From: Algoriphagus halophilus
Lineage (GTDB): Bacteria > Bacteroidota > Bacteroidia > Cytophagales > Cyclobacteriaceae
Assembly (NCBI RefSeq): GCF_900129785.1
Contig: NZ_FSRC01000004.1
Span: 62,001 to 126,000, forward strand
Reading direction: 5' to 3'
Length of the DNA: 64,000 nucleotides
Shown: piece by piece, positions 18,364 through 27,157 of the stretch
Layout of the letters: each line of letters starts with the position of its first letter
How positions within the stretch are numbered: the stretch's first letter is position 1
Position numbers and translations under genes: made by a program
The notes under the pieces: model-generated
Seen by the model: the letters and a program-made list of their open reading frames with translations, nothing else
Told to the model about the DNA's origin: nothing
The model's database searches: none

Positions 18364-19113
18364 TTAATAAGCATAGCACTTGGTACTGGCGAAAGTATAG
18401 CTGATTGTAAGCCCTAAGAAATAGTACCAATCTTTATTATAGGGGTTTCCAAAATTAATCCCGAATGGAACATCAGGATTTGTTGGGTCAGGAAATCTGG
18501 CGATTTCCGGGTCTGAACTATCTATTTTATCCAAGTAGTCTGTAAAAGTAGGTCTAAAGCCTAATTCCCCAGCCAACGTCCATCTGTCGTTAATTCTATA
18601 TTTCACACCACCTCCAAATGGGATTACGATGGTTCCAACATTATACCGCTCGGAAACATTACCAGCAAAAGTATTTCCTTTCGCAAAGGCATGCGCATAG
18701 CCAATTCCAAAGAAAGCATAGGGAGAGAACCGGAACTCTGAATTATTTCTAAGAAAATCCAAGAAATTGAATTCCATTACTGCAGATGCCTCGACAATTC
18801 CTGCTCTGAATCTGCTATCCCTAAATAAAGCCATCTGGTCTATGGGCTTTATACTGTCTGCAGCATTTAGTCGGGCTACATTGAGTCCCACTCTAAGCGT
18901 CCAAACATTGTCAAAATTTCTCTTGCCAAACAACGTTCCTTGAAGGCCAATTTGGCCAGGATCAATTTTCCGAATAATATCACCAGAGTAGGCTGCTACC
19001 CCTAATCCACCACCAATTTCATATTTCTGTGCGTAGGAATTCAGGCTTAAGCCAGTAAAAACCAACAAGAAAATTAGTAAGCGACTGAAAATCTGAAAAT
19101 TGACCTTTTTCAA
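18364..19113 (-). CDS. DUF6089-type outer-membrane beta-barrel protein
   Basis: This 249-residue exported protein probably forms a small outer-membrane barrel. It matches the DUF6089 layout, with a signal peptide (LLIFLLVFTGLSLNSYAQ) and the start YEIGGGLGVAAYSGDI. Alternating aromatic strands and a C-terminal DWYYFLGLTISYTF segment follow. The most sensible start is TTG at 19113, giving MKKVNFQ; upstream in-frame codons lack signal-peptide character. In Bacteroidota such genes lie next to uppS and bamA, as here. Its precise function is not known. Confidence 0.85.
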   Translation of the reverse strand: MKKVNFQIFSRLLIFLLVFTGLSLNSYAQKYEIGGGLGVAAYSGDIIRKIDPGQIGLQGTLFGKRNFDNVWTLRVGLNVARLNAADSIKPIDQMALFRDSRFRAGIVEASAVMEFNFLDFLRNNSEFRFSPYAFFGIGYAHAFAKGNTFAGNVSERYNVGTIVIPFGGGVKYRINDRWTLAGELGFRPTFTDYLDKIDSSDPEIARFPDPTNPDVPFGINFGNPYNKDWYYFLGLTISYTFASTKCYAY

Positions 19114-19222
19114 GACGATGCAAGTTATGAAGTAGCTAACGTATAAAAAACGCCTGCTAGTATTTAACGGGTTAATAATTGTTAAGCTTATTTTCTTCGA
19201 ATTTACCAATCTTTTGGGAATT

Positions 19223-20098
19223 CTAATTTCTCATGTCAAATCCCCAGTTTAGTTTTTGTCTTAGGGTATCGAAGAAATGATAATGAGGTAATTTTATCAA
19301 TTTCGCTTGAAAGCTTTCTTTTTTGACACTCAATTTGACTTCTGAAGAGATAGAAGTGGACCTAGAGTCCAAAGATATCAGAAACTTTTCGGCTCTGCCT
19401 TCAATTTCCAAGCTAATTTCACTGTCATCTGAAACGATGATCGGCCTTACATTTAAGTTGTGAGGGCTTACTGGGGTAATTACTAAATTTTTTGCTTCAG
19501 GAGAAATCAAAGGTCCACCGCAACTTAATGAATACCCTGTAGATCCGGTAGGAGTGGAAACGATCAAACCGTCCGCCCAGTAACTATTCAAGTACTTTCC
19601 ATCAATATAGGTATGGACCGTAATCATGGAAGAAGTATCACGCTTATGAATGGTGAATTCATTCAAGGCAAAATTAAGCCCATTGAATAACCTTCTATGG
19701 GATTGAAGAGAGATTAAACTTCTGTTCTCAATTTGAAAATTTTCATTGGCAAGCTGGTCTATGGCAATAGAGATGTCTTTGGTAGCCACAGTAGCCAGGA
19801 ATCCTAACCTACCGGTATTTAGACCTAGAATAGGGATTTCCAACTCTCCGACCTGACAAACCGCATCCAATAAGGTGCCATCTCCCCCAATTGAAATCAT
19901 GAAGTCCATCATGGACATATCTTGTTTTCCTTCGATTACCCAATAGGAAAGAGTTTTATTGCCGTGCATCCGCAATTGTCTGTCAAATTGCTCTGTGACA
20001 AAAATCTCGAAATTGAATTTACTTAGCTCTTCAAAAAGGATTTGAACATGCTGAAAATATTCAGATTTCAGAGCTAAGCCGTGTAAGGCTACCTTCAT
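19223..20098 (-). CDS. nadK: NAD kinase
   Basis: NadK phosphorylates NAD to NADP in the cytoplasm. The 291-residue protein shows the diagnostic GGDGT loop (residues 71-75), the NE motif in LNEFTIHK, and the TPTGSTGYSLSCGGPLI segment. The length is typical of bacterial NadK. It begins 3 bases after the CBS-domain gene and is probably co-transcribed with it. The 109-base gap before the DUF6089 gene could hold a separate promoter, although I see no good -7 element there. Confidence 0.97.
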   Translation of the reverse strand: MKVALHGLALKSEYFQHVQILFEELSKFNFEIFVTEQFDRQLRMHGNKTLSYWVIEGKQDMSMMDFMISIGGDGTLLDAVCQVGELEIPILGLNTGRLGFLATVATKDISIAIDQLANENFQIENRSLISLQSHRRLFNGLNFALNEFTIHKRDTSSMITVHTYIDGKYLNSYWADGLIVSTPTGSTGYSLSCGGPLISPEAKNLVITPVSPHNLNVRPIIVSDDSEISLEIEGRAEKFLISLDSRSTSISSEVKLSVKKESFQAKLIKLPHYHFFDTLRQKLNWGFDMRN

Positions 20099-20101
20099 GG
20101 A

Positions 20102-20767
20102 TCAAATATCTAAAAATCTTAGCAAGTTACCGATTCGGTCTTCCTCACTGCTAATTCCGCTTTCCTCCTGATAATGGTCTAAAATTTTATAGCCAAAGCG
20201 TTCTAAGGTTGCTTTGATATGTCTCAGTTCAGGCTTGTCCAATTTGAGCGTCAATTTAATTTTGGCATCATCTAATGGATCACTGGTGATAAAGGAACTG
20301 AGAACTTTGGTGTTTTCTGTTTCTATGATTCTTGAAATCTCTGCTAGGCTGTAATCCGTCATATAAAGAGATAAAATCAGTACGCTTCCTTGGGACTGTA
20401 TTGAAAGACTGTCTGCAAATGCGGCAATGGAATCTTCCATCGTCACCACTCCCATATAAACTTTATCTCTACCTAAAACACCTACTACATTGCTGTTTTG
20501 CTCTGCACCCACTCTGAGGACGTCGTAAATGTGTTTGTCAGAAAAAACCCAGCAATTTAGGTTGTCTAAAGGAATGTTTTCAATGAGGGTTTCTGGATCA
20601 TTTTGATCAAAAATCATCTCCTCCCGTATTAATCCCAAAAAGTTTCCTTGATCTACTACAGGCAAAATATCAGTACGGATTTCTTCCATCCACGACAATG
20701 CTTTCCCAGATTTATCGCTGAGTTTTAGTGGTGGAATTAAATTATTTATGAATTCGTAGGCCTGCAT
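20102..20767 (-). CDS. CBS-domain protein
   Basis: This 221-residue protein consists of a CBS-domain pair, about residues 8-120, and a ~75-residue C-terminal region with an ACT-like predicted pattern (QSQGSVLILSLYMTDYSLAEISRIIE). CBS pairs usually sense adenine nucleotides. ATG 20767 (MQAYEFINN) is chosen over the upstream in-frame start at 20848, because the extra 27 residues do not fit the fold. It lies directly upstream of nadK, so an adenylate-responsive link to NAD(P) supply is possible. That is inference from position. Confidence 0.85.
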   Translation of the reverse strand: MQAYEFINNLIPPLKLSDKSGKALSWMEEIRTDILPVVDQGNFLGLIREEMIFDQNDPETLIENIPLDNLNCWVFSDKHIYDVLRVGAEQNSNVVGVLGRDKVYMGVVTMEDSIAAFADSLSIQSQGSVLILSLYMTDYSLAEISRIIETENTKVLSSFITSDPLDDAKIKLTLKLDKPELRHIKATLERFGYKILDHYQEESGISSEEDRIGNLLRFLDI

Positions 20768-20858
20768 TAGTGAAATATAGGGAATCAATTTAGATTTTAA
20801 AACGAGTGGTAGTCTAAACTTGTTCAATAATGACTGGAAAACCCACAATTTTTAGCCT

Positions 20859-22058
20859 TTAGGCCATGATCAAATTGTAAACGATACCTAGGCAAACACC
20901 CCCTGCAATAATAGCCGGAGAAGAAATTTTAGTAAACTGAAGCATGGAGTAGGTTGCCAAAATAAAAAATATGTTCATTCCGTTCGCTTCCAGTGGTTCA
21001 AAAAGTAAATAGGCAGCTGCGATAAGCATTCCACAGGAAACAGCATTTATTCCTTCTAGGGCAGCTCTCACAGGTCTATACACTTTCAGCCTATCCCAAA
21101 AACGAATCACAAAGAAAATCAAGAAAATGCCGGGTAAGAAAATGCCGCCTGCTCCAACCAAACCACCTATGATAAAACCTAAAGTTCCTCCCTCTCTCAT
21201 GGAAAGAGCGCCTACATAGGAGGCAATACTAAAAGTAGGGCCGGGGACTCCTTGTGAGATTGCATATCCAGTTAAAAACTCCTCTGAACTCAAAAAGTGT
21301 TTAAAATCTACAAATTCCGTGTATAAATAGGGTACTAAAACTTGGCCTCCTCCGAATATCAAAGAGCCGTTTCGATAAAAGTTTTCGAATAGAACAATTG
21401 CATTTGATTTGGTAATCCCTCCAAGTACTGCTGCCAGTATTAATACGCCCGCCCATAAATAGAAATTAGACCACTCAATTTTTAAGGGGGCATCTTTTTC
21501 TAGTTTGGGTTGTTTCTTGTATTTGATCGAGGTGCTAACTCCTCCAATCACTAATAGTATCGGAAAAATATAAGGAGAACTATAGAAGAAGGATATAAAT
21601 GCGGACATCAGCATTAACACCATGGCTTCTGTACTTTGAACCATTTTTCCGATCGTTTTCTGAGCGGCAAAAATGATAAATCCAATAGCCATAGGTTGAA
21701 TAAACCGTGCAAAATTAAGAGCTCCAGGGGTGTTTTCTTGCAAAAACGAGATAAGAATAGCTGCTCCTGTCATCAGAATGGTAGCAGGCGTGATCCAAAC
21801 GATAAGAGCAAGATAGGCTAAGTTTGGGCCTCCTACACGAAAACCTATTGCAGAGATTAATTGGGTGGAGGAAGGGCCCGGGAGCATATTACACAAGGCA
21901 TTCAGCTCCCAGAGCTCTTCTTCCGTCACATATCCTCTTACTTTGACCATTCGCTCTAGAAGCATCGCTAAAAAAGCTTGCGGACCTCCAAAAGCAGTCA
22001 ATGAAAGCGTGAGAATGTCTTTCAGGAAAAGGTAATATCGTACCTTTTTTACAGACAT
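20859..22058 (-). CDS. chrA: Chromate transporter, long-chain ChrA family
   Basis: ChrA proteins are inner-membrane carriers that export chromate. The 399-residue protein contains two homologous CHR halves. The first has FGGPQAFLAMLLERMV and NMLPGPSSTQL; the second has FGGGQVLVPYLY and GYAISQGVPGPTFSIASYVG. About ten hydrophobic helices are visible. The motifs are intact, so transport is expected. Chromate specificity is a family assumption. It is one base away from the oxygenase gene, suggesting co-transcription. Confidence 0.92.
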   Translation of the reverse strand: MSVKKVRYYLFLKDILTLSLTAFGGPQAFLAMLLERMVKVRGYVTEEELWELNALCNMLPGPSSTQLISAIGFRVGGPNLAYLALIVWITPATILMTGAAILISFLQENTPGALNFARFIQPMAIGFIIFAAQKTIGKMVQSTEAMVLMLMSAFISFFYSSPYIFPILLVIGGVSTSIKYKKQPKLEKDAPLKIEWSNFYLWAGVLILAAVLGGITKSNAIVLFENFYRNGSLIFGGGQVLVPYLYTEFVDFKHFLSSEEFLTGYAISQGVPGPTFSIASYVGALSMREGGTLGFIIGGLVGAGGIFLPGIFLIFFVIRFWDRLKVYRPVRAALEGINAVSCGMLIAAAYLLFEPLEANGMNIFFILATYSMLQFTKISSPAIIAGGVCLGIVYNLIMA

Positions 22059-22059
22059 A

Positions 22060-23037
22060 TCACTTTCTCAATCCTAGTTCTCTCAATCTTTCCTCCAAAA
22101 ATTCCCCGGCCGTAGCATCTGGGAATAACTTGGGATTTTCTTCAGAAACACAGGATTCCAAACAAGTTAAATCCATATCTGATCTGGGGTGCATAAAGAA
22201 AGGAATGGAATACCTGCTGGTGTTCATCTTTTCTTTTGGTGGGTTTACTACTCGATGGATAGTAGACTTTAATTTTTTATTGGTCAGCCTTTCCAGCATG
22301 TCTCCGACGTTCACCACTAATTGGTCCGGGAGGGCAGTGATCGGTATCCATTTCCCGTCTTTTCTCAATACTTGTAATCCATCAGCACTTGCGCCCATGA
22401 GTAATGTAATGAGGTTGATGTCTCCGTGTTCTGCGGCACGCACAGCATCTTCAGGTACTTCATCAGGATTTTCAATTGGGAAATAATGAATTTGACGGAG
22501 GATGGAATTGCCATAGGCTACCTTGTCCTCAAAATAGTCTTCTGGTAAATCCAAATTCAGGGCAATTGCCCGGAGCATGGATTTCCCCGCATTTTCTAAT
22601 ATGCTAAATGCCTCATTGGCATCTTTTTCGAATTCAGGAATTTCTGCAGGCCAAATGTTCGCAGGGTATTCTGACTTTAAAGGATCTGAATCTGGGATTT
22701 TCGATAATTCCTGACCTACATGGTAAAACTCTTTTAAGTCTCCGGTATTGCGACCTTTTGCATGTTCTTTTCCTTTTCCAGTATAACCTCTTTGAAAGCC
22801 AATTTCAGGTTTTTCATAGTTGCCTTTTATTTCATCGGGTAAAGCAAAAAAAGATTGGATAGATTGATACAAACGATCTTGAAGCTCTTGGGAAAGTCCA
22901 TGATTTTTGATGGCGACAAATCCAATGTTTTGGTAGGCATCTCCTAATTTCTTAACAAATTCAGCTTTTTGCTTTTCCGTGCCGGATGTAAAATCTGCCA
23001 AATCCAAGCTGGGAATTTCATCAAAAAGGATTTCCAT
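22060..23037 (-). CDS. 2-oxoglutarate/Fe(II)-dependent dioxygenase (isopenicillin-N-synthase-like)
   Basis: This 325-residue protein has the double-stranded beta-helix oxygenase fold. The iron-binding triad is His204, Asp206 (EHGDIN) and His261 (STIHRVV), and the 2-oxoglutarate-binding RYS motif is Arg275/Ser277. The N-terminal non-heme DIOX_N region (GFVAIKNHGL) is also present. It resembles plant-type and fungal IPNS-like hydroxylases that are common in Bacteroidota with no known substrate. It is head-to-tail with chrA. The gene to its left on the map is transcribed away from it, so the 75-base divergent gap holds both promoters. Confidence 0.9.
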   Translation of the reverse strand: MEILFDEIPSLDLADFTSGTEKQKAEFVKKLGDAYQNIGFVAIKNHGLSQELQDRLYQSIQSFFALPDEIKGNYEKPEIGFQRGYTGKGKEHAKGRNTGDLKEFYHVGQELSKIPDSDPLKSEYPANIWPAEIPEFEKDANEAFSILENAGKSMLRAIALNLDLPEDYFEDKVAYGNSILRQIHYFPIENPDEVPEDAVRAAEHGDINLITLLMGASADGLQVLRKDGKWIPITALPDQLVVNVGDMLERLTNKKLKSTIHRVVNPPKEKMNTSRYSIPFFMHPRSDMDLTCLESCVSEENPKLFPDATAGEFLEERLRELGLRK

Positions 23038-23112
23038 AATATGCGGGGTTACTAAGTTAGTTCTCTAAATGTCTCTAAAATTAAATATCTTTAATATCAA
23101 ATTCGCCCTGAT

Positions 23113-23883
23113 ATGAATAAAATCCTGGTTTCATTTGTCCTATTTGCAATTTTATGTGTCAGTTGCTCTGAGGAAAAGAAGAAAATCAACGAAACCGTTG
23201 TCGAAACGGGAGAAGTATCTCCAAACGGAAAAGACGTATTGCCAAAAGTGACATTTTATCAATATGAGGATTCTTCCAGTTATCCTGATGCAATATTGGA
23301 ACTGTATACTCCTTTAGGTAATCAGATTTTCAAACCTGGGAAAGTTCCATTCGAATTCAACATCAAGAATTACGAATTTGAACAGGAGGGAAATCGGGAC
23401 TTTAAACTTTTTAATATTCTGAATGGTGGAGACCCTGTTGGATTTTATTCTCCGATTTTTCAAAGGGAACTTACAGAAGGAAGCTACAGGATAGTAGCCT
23501 ATTTAGTAGATGATGAAGGATTAGCTTTAAAAAATTTCGGAAATTATGTCGATAGAGATTTTCAAGTGGGAGAGTCTAGACCATTTCCCTATTCGGCTGA
23601 ACCCTATTTAGCATTGAATTATCCAAGAGGGGAGCAGATATATTCAGAAGGAGAGGAATTGATTATAGATTTTTTGGTATTAGGGGGAGATATGGAGCTT
23701 GATGGACTGAAAGTTAAAATCGATATCAATGATTATCATTATGAAATTGATGAAATGATTCCTGTCCGAGTAGCAAATTTGCCAAAGGGAACTTACCAAG
23801 TTCAGGTAAATTTGTTGAGAACTGATGGAAAAGAGCTGGAAGGTCCATTCTCATCAGTAAGTAAAACAGTGATAGTTCGATAA
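23113..23883 (+). CDS. Predicted lipoprotein, unknown function
   Basis: I do not recognise this 256-residue protein. It has a lipoprotein signal peptide with lipobox LCVSC (Cys19) followed by Ser-Glu-Glu, so it should be membrane-anchored in the periplasm. The mature part has two similar beta-rich halves. One begins ILELYTPLGNQIFKPGKVPFEF and the other LALNYPRGEQIYSEGEELIIDF, suggesting two Ig-like domains that arose by duplication. It is divergent from the oxygenase and 40 bases ahead of serS. Confidence 0.75.
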   Translation: MNKILVSFVLFAILCVSCSEEKKKINETVVETGEVSPNGKDVLPKVTFYQYEDSSSYPDAILELYTPLGNQIFKPGKVPFEFNIKNYEFEQEGNRDFKLFNILNGGDPVGFYSPIFQRELTEGSYRIVAYLVDDEGLALKNFGNYVDRDFQVGESRPFPYSAEPYLALNYPRGEQIYSEGEELIIDFLVLGGDMELDGLKVKIDINDYHYEIDEMIPVRVANLPKGTYQVQVNLLRTDGKELEGPFSSVSKTVIVR

Positions 23884-23889
23884 CATGCT

Positions 23890-23897
23890 TATCTTTG
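23890..23897 (+). promoter_or_regulatory. Candidate -7 element for serS
   Basis: TATCTTTG matches TAnnTTTG and lies 26 bases before the serS ATG, giving a very short leader. The -33 region is not well matched. Confidence 0.4.
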
Positions 23898-23922
23898 GGG
23901 CTTCAATTTCCAAGATTTTCAA

Positions 23923-25194
23923 ATGCTGTTAGTTAATCAAATTCGAGACAACTACGCCGGTGTATTGGCCGGACTTAAAAAGAGAAATTTTCAAAATGCG
24001 GAAGCTGCTTTAGCTGAGGCGATCCGTTTGGATGATTTGAGAAAATCAACCCAAACTGTGCGTGATCAGCTGCAGTCTGAATCGAATTCTATTTCCAAGA
24101 AAATAGGGATGTTGATGAAGGAAGGCAAAGCTGCTGAAGCCAAGGAGATTAAAGAAAGAACCTCCCAGATTAAATCTGAGATCAAGGAATTGGATGAACA
24201 AAATTCCAAAGCGGAGGAGGCATTGAAATCTCTATTGTATACCATTCCGAATGTACCTCATGATTCTGTCCCTGCTGGAAAATCAGCAGAAGACAATGAA
24301 GTAGTGTTGGAACATGGAGACATTCCGGTTTTGCATGATGAAAAGCAACCGCATTGGGAGCTGATCAAAAAGTATGATATCATCGATTTTGACCTTGGAG
24401 TTAAAATTACCGGAGCTGGTTTTCCTGTTTATAAAGGAAAGGGAGCAAGACTCCAAAGAGCGCTCATTAATTTCTTTTTGGATGAGGCGATGGGCCAAGG
24501 TTATATGGAAGTTCAACCTCCTATTTTGGTCAACGAAGACTCTGGCTATGGCACAGGTCAATTGCCGGATAAGGAAGGTCAGATGTATTTTGCGACAGCG
24601 GATAATTTGTATTTGATTCCTACAGCAGAGGTGCCATTGACTAATCTATACCGTGACGTAATCCTTTCAGAAGAAGATTTACCTGTTAAAAATGTGGGAT
24701 TCACTCCATGTTTTAGAAGAGAAGCAGGAAGTTGGGGAGCACATGTACGAGGATTAAATAGATTGCATCAGTTTGATAAAGTAGAAATCGTTCAGATTAC
24801 CCATCCAGAGAAGTCTTATGAGGCTTTGGAAAGTATGAGTTTGTATGTACAAGGATTATTGCAAAAACTGGAGCTTCCTTATAGAGTATTGAGATTATGT
24901 GGGGGAGATATGGGCTTTACGTCTGCTTTGACTTATGATATGGAAGTTTATTCCGCTGCACAGGAAAGATGGTTGGAGGTAAGTTCTGTTTCCAATTTCG
25001 AGACTTATCAATCCAATAGATTGAAGCTTAGGTTTAAAGGAGATGATAAAAAGACTCAGTTGGCCCATTCTTTAAATGGAAGCGCGTTGGCATTACCGAG
25101 GATAGTTGCTTCTATCTTGGAAAACAATCAAACGCCTGATGGCATTAAAATGCCTAAGGTTTTACACCCTTACTTAGGATTTGATAAAATCTAA
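23923..25194 (+). CDS. serS: Serine--tRNA ligase
   Basis: SerRS charges tRNA-Ser and tRNA-Sec. The 423-residue protein has the N-terminal coiled-coil tRNA arm (about residues 28-105). The class II catalytic core carries TAEVPLT, motif 2 FRREAGSWG and motif 3 GSALALPRIVASILE. The length is normal. A conserved Bacteroidota variant AHVRGLNRLHQF replaces the usual motif 2 loop wording. It is a single gene with its own terminator and no T-box leader, as expected outside Firmicutes. Confidence 0.98.
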   Translation: MLLVNQIRDNYAGVLAGLKKRNFQNAEAALAEAIRLDDLRKSTQTVRDQLQSESNSISKKIGMLMKEGKAAEAKEIKERTSQIKSEIKELDEQNSKAEEALKSLLYTIPNVPHDSVPAGKSAEDNEVVLEHGDIPVLHDEKQPHWELIKKYDIIDFDLGVKITGAGFPVYKGKGARLQRALINFFLDEAMGQGYMEVQPPILVNEDSGYGTGQLPDKEGQMYFATADNLYLIPTAEVPLTNLYRDVILSEEDLPVKNVGFTPCFRREAGSWGAHVRGLNRLHQFDKVEIVQITHPEKSYEALESMSLYVQGLLQKLELPYRVLRLCGGDMGFTSALTYDMEVYSAAQERWLEVSSVSNFETYQSNRLKLRFKGDDKKTQLAHSLNGSALALPRIVASILENNQTPDGIKMPKVLHPYLGFDKI

Positions 25195-25202
25195 AAATAG
25201 TG

Positions 25203-25231
25203 AAAGCCCTGGTATTCAGGGCTTTTTTTTT
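25203..25231 (+). terminator. Intrinsic terminator after serS
   Basis: AAAGCCCTG pairs with CAGGGCTTT around GTATT, followed by eight or more T. It starts nine bases after the serS stop. Confidence 0.92.
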
Positions 25232-25445
25232 GTGATAGGAAAAAGCTATTACTAATAGGATAATTCAATCAGAATTTTTCGATTTTGTTCGCAATCGGTA
25301 GCGGGTATTTTTTAATTGATAGTTGATCATAAAAAATGAGTCTTTATTCTTCGAATTTATTGAAAGGCAAAATAAAAATTGGGGGAGGTGAGATTTTTGA
25401 CGTTTCAACAAAAACGTGATTTTTTTAAAATTTTAATTCCTGAGC

Positions 25446-25453
25446 TAGCTTTG
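25446..25453 (+). promoter_or_regulatory. Candidate -7 element for the peroxiredoxin operon
   Basis: TAGCTTTG matches TAnnTTTG and lies 33 bases before the peroxiredoxin ATG. The rest of the 25232-25485 gap is AT-rich, and I see nothing else in it. Confidence 0.5.
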
Positions 25454-25485
25454 TGTTATCAAATTTTCAACAAAACAATATTTAC

Positions 25486-26118
25486 ATGGCATTAGTAGGA
25501 AAAAAGGCTCCAGCGTTTTCAGTAGGAGCAGTTATTAACGGAGAAGAGATTGTAGAAAACTTTAGCTTAGACCAGTACCTAGGTAAGAAGAACGTAATCT
25601 TATTCTTCTATCCTAAAGATTTCACTTTTGTTTGCCCAACTGAGCTTCATGCTTTCCAGTCTAAATTGGCTGAATTTGAAAAAAGAGATACCGTAGTTAT
25701 CGGTTGCTCTACTGACACTGAAGAAACTCACCTTGCATGGTTAATGACAGCAAAAGCTGAAGGTGGTATCGAGGGTGTTACTTACCCCATTTTGGCAGAT
25801 GCTGCAAAAACCATCTCTTTGAACTATGGTGTATTGGCAGGTGAATATTCTTTTGATGCTGAAACTCGTCTTTGGTCTTTCGCAGGTGCTCCTGTTGCTT
25901 ACAGAGGGACTTTCTTGATTGACAAAGAAGGTGTGGTTCGTCATGAGTCTATCAATGACCTTCCACTAGGAAGAAACATCGATGAATACTTGAGATTATT
26001 GGACGCTCAGATTCACGTTGAGAAATTTGGTGAGGTTTGTCCTGCTAACTGGGAAGAAGGAAAAGAAGCAATGCAGGCAACCAACGAAGGTGTTGCTAAC
26101 TACTTATCAAATAATTAA
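25486..26118 (+). CDS. Typical 2-Cys peroxiredoxin (AhpC/TSA family)
   Basis: This 210-residue peroxiredoxin reduces hydrogen peroxide and organic peroxides in the cytoplasm. The peroxidatic Cys50 lies in FTFVCPTE and the resolving Cys (about residue 185) in GEVCPANW. The tail has no YF motif, suggesting an enzyme robust to over-oxidation. ATG 25486 (MALVGKKAP) is preferred over an in-frame upstream codon at 25453, which overlaps the promoter element. It heads a compact operon with a thioredoxin and a DUF6952 gene, so its reductant is likely encoded beside it, not an AhpF. Confidence 0.96.
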   Translation: MALVGKKAPAFSVGAVINGEEIVENFSLDQYLGKKNVILFFYPKDFTFVCPTELHAFQSKLAEFEKRDTVVIGCSTDTEETHLAWLMTAKAEGGIEGVTYPILADAAKTISLNYGVLAGEYSFDAETRLWSFAGAPVAYRGTFLIDKEGVVRHESINDLPLGRNIDEYLRLLDAQIHVEKFGEVCPANWEEGKEAMQATNEGVANYLSNN

Positions 26119-26120
26119 TC

Positions 26121-26432
26121 ATGATTGAACTAACTGAAGATACTTTGCAGGAGCTGGTTGACAGCAATGATCAAGTGATTGTACAATATTCTGCTGGCTG
26201 GTGCGGTAACTGCCGTATTATGAAGCCAAAGTTTAGAAGACTAGCTGGAGAAAATGCAGATAAAGTTTTTGTAATTGTGGATGCTGAGAAATTCCCTAAC
26301 TCTAGGAAATTGGCTCAAGTAAACAATTTGCCAACTTTTGCTTCTTTCAAGGGAGGTCAGTTGGTAAATCAAATTCAAACAAATAAAGAGGACCAATTAA
26401 AAGTATTGATCAATGAAGTTGCCAGTAATTAA
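26121..26432 (+). CDS. Thioredoxin-like protein with WCGNC active site
   Basis: The 103-residue protein has a thioredoxin fold with active site WCGNC (Cys28, Asn30, Cys31) and the cis-Pro region NLPTFASF. Asn replaces the standard Pro between the cysteines. This position tunes redox potential, so its chemistry differs from the thioredoxin at 13282-13587. It lies two bases after the peroxiredoxin stop and probably recycles it. It overlaps the next gene by 20 bases, so all three genes are translated together. Confidence 0.9.
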   Translation: MIELTEDTLQELVDSNDQVIVQYSAGWCGNCRIMKPKFRRLAGENADKVFVIVDAEKFPNSRKLAQVNNLPTFASFKGGQLVNQIQTNKEDQLKVLINEVASN

Positions 26433-26661
26433 GACCATTCAAAGGACTTGTACTCCTGAGCAAATTGAGACTGCTTTGCAAGTCTTGGAAAACATGACAG
26501 AAGCGCCTTCATTGAAAGATCCAGAAATCGATGTAATTGGAGAGTTGATCTCGAATCTATGTGGTGCTTTGGAAGTTCATGAAATGGTAGCTGAAGGGAT
26601 GTCTGAAAAAGATGCTGGAAATGCGTTCATGAAAAAAGTACTTGGTTCTATTGATAGATAA
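26413..26661 (+). CDS. DUF6952-type small protein of the peroxiredoxin operon
   Basis: This 82-residue acidic, helical protein matches what I recall of the Bacteroidota DUF6952 family. It has no signal peptide and no membrane segment. Cys13 lies in RTCTPEQ and Cys50 in SNLCGALEVHEM, and both are candidate redox residues. Its start is 20 bases inside the thioredoxin gene in another frame. The tight coupling points to a shared redox task, but the function is not known. Confidence 0.75.
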   Translation: MKLPVIKTIQRTCTPEQIETALQVLENMTEAPSLKDPEIDVIGELISNLCGALEVHEMVAEGMSEKDAGNAFMKKVLGSIDR

Positions 26662-26690
26662 AAAATTATTTTGGGTTTATTGTTAATAGA

Positions 26691-26723
26691 AAAGGAACTC
26701 CTGATAGGAGTTCCTTTTTTTAT
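26691..26723 (+). terminator. Intrinsic terminator of the peroxiredoxin operon
   Basis: AAAGGAACTCCT pairs with AGGAGTTCCTTT around a GAT loop, followed by a T run. Confidence 0.92.
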
Positions 26724-26856
26724 GCCGTGTTTACTGGGTGCTTCAGAAAATTCATTCTTATTTTGCTTTCTCAAAAGCTTTGGAATTGATGAAGTCTTTC
26801 GATAGAGATTTTTATTTGATTCTAGACTCATTTGAATTTAAGATAACCACATTCCA

Positions 26857-27108
26857 ATGTTTGAAGGAGCCAGCTTTCCCAAACCCTTAGATGAACAAAC
26901 TTTTGAAAACTGGCTGCAGGCTGGTCGAAATAGTATCATCCCTTCCAATTTTCTCTTGATCCTTTGGGATGATATCGAAGGAGAGTATCAACCAGTTTAT
27001 ACATCAGAAAGAGATGAAATTTACCGTTACGATCGCTATACCAACACTCCCGGAAGGCAATTATTGGTAGCGGCCTATGATTTGTATTCTGAATCTAGGG
27101 TGGTTTGA
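26857..27108 (+). CDS. Small hypothetical protein
   Basis: I do not recognise this 83-residue soluble protein. It is aromatic and acidic, with a WDDIEGEYQPVY segment and a DEIYRYDRYTNTPGRQLLVAAYDLYSESRVV end that reads like a folded beta-strand domain. There is no signal peptide, membrane helix or cysteine. It lies alone between the peroxiredoxin operon terminator and the convergent esterase gene. The composition looks protein-like and not random, so I keep it as a likely gene. Confidence 0.6.
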   Translation: MFEGASFPKPLDEQTFENWLQAGRNSIIPSNFLLILWDDIEGEYQPVYTSERDEIYRYDRYTNTPGRQLLVAAYDLYSESRVV

Positions 27109-27157
27109 TTCTCTAACACTCCCAATTTATTTTTTAAAACTCTTTTTGGAAGAACGC

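Noticed and set aside
17964..18404. A 146-codon plus-strand frame over uppS
   Set aside because: It lies opposite the conserved uppS coding frame with no start signal or recognisable domain.
25232..25485. A riboswitch or small RNA in the AT-rich gap before the peroxiredoxin gene
   Set aside because: No stable stem or known conserved core is visible; only a -7-like element stands out.
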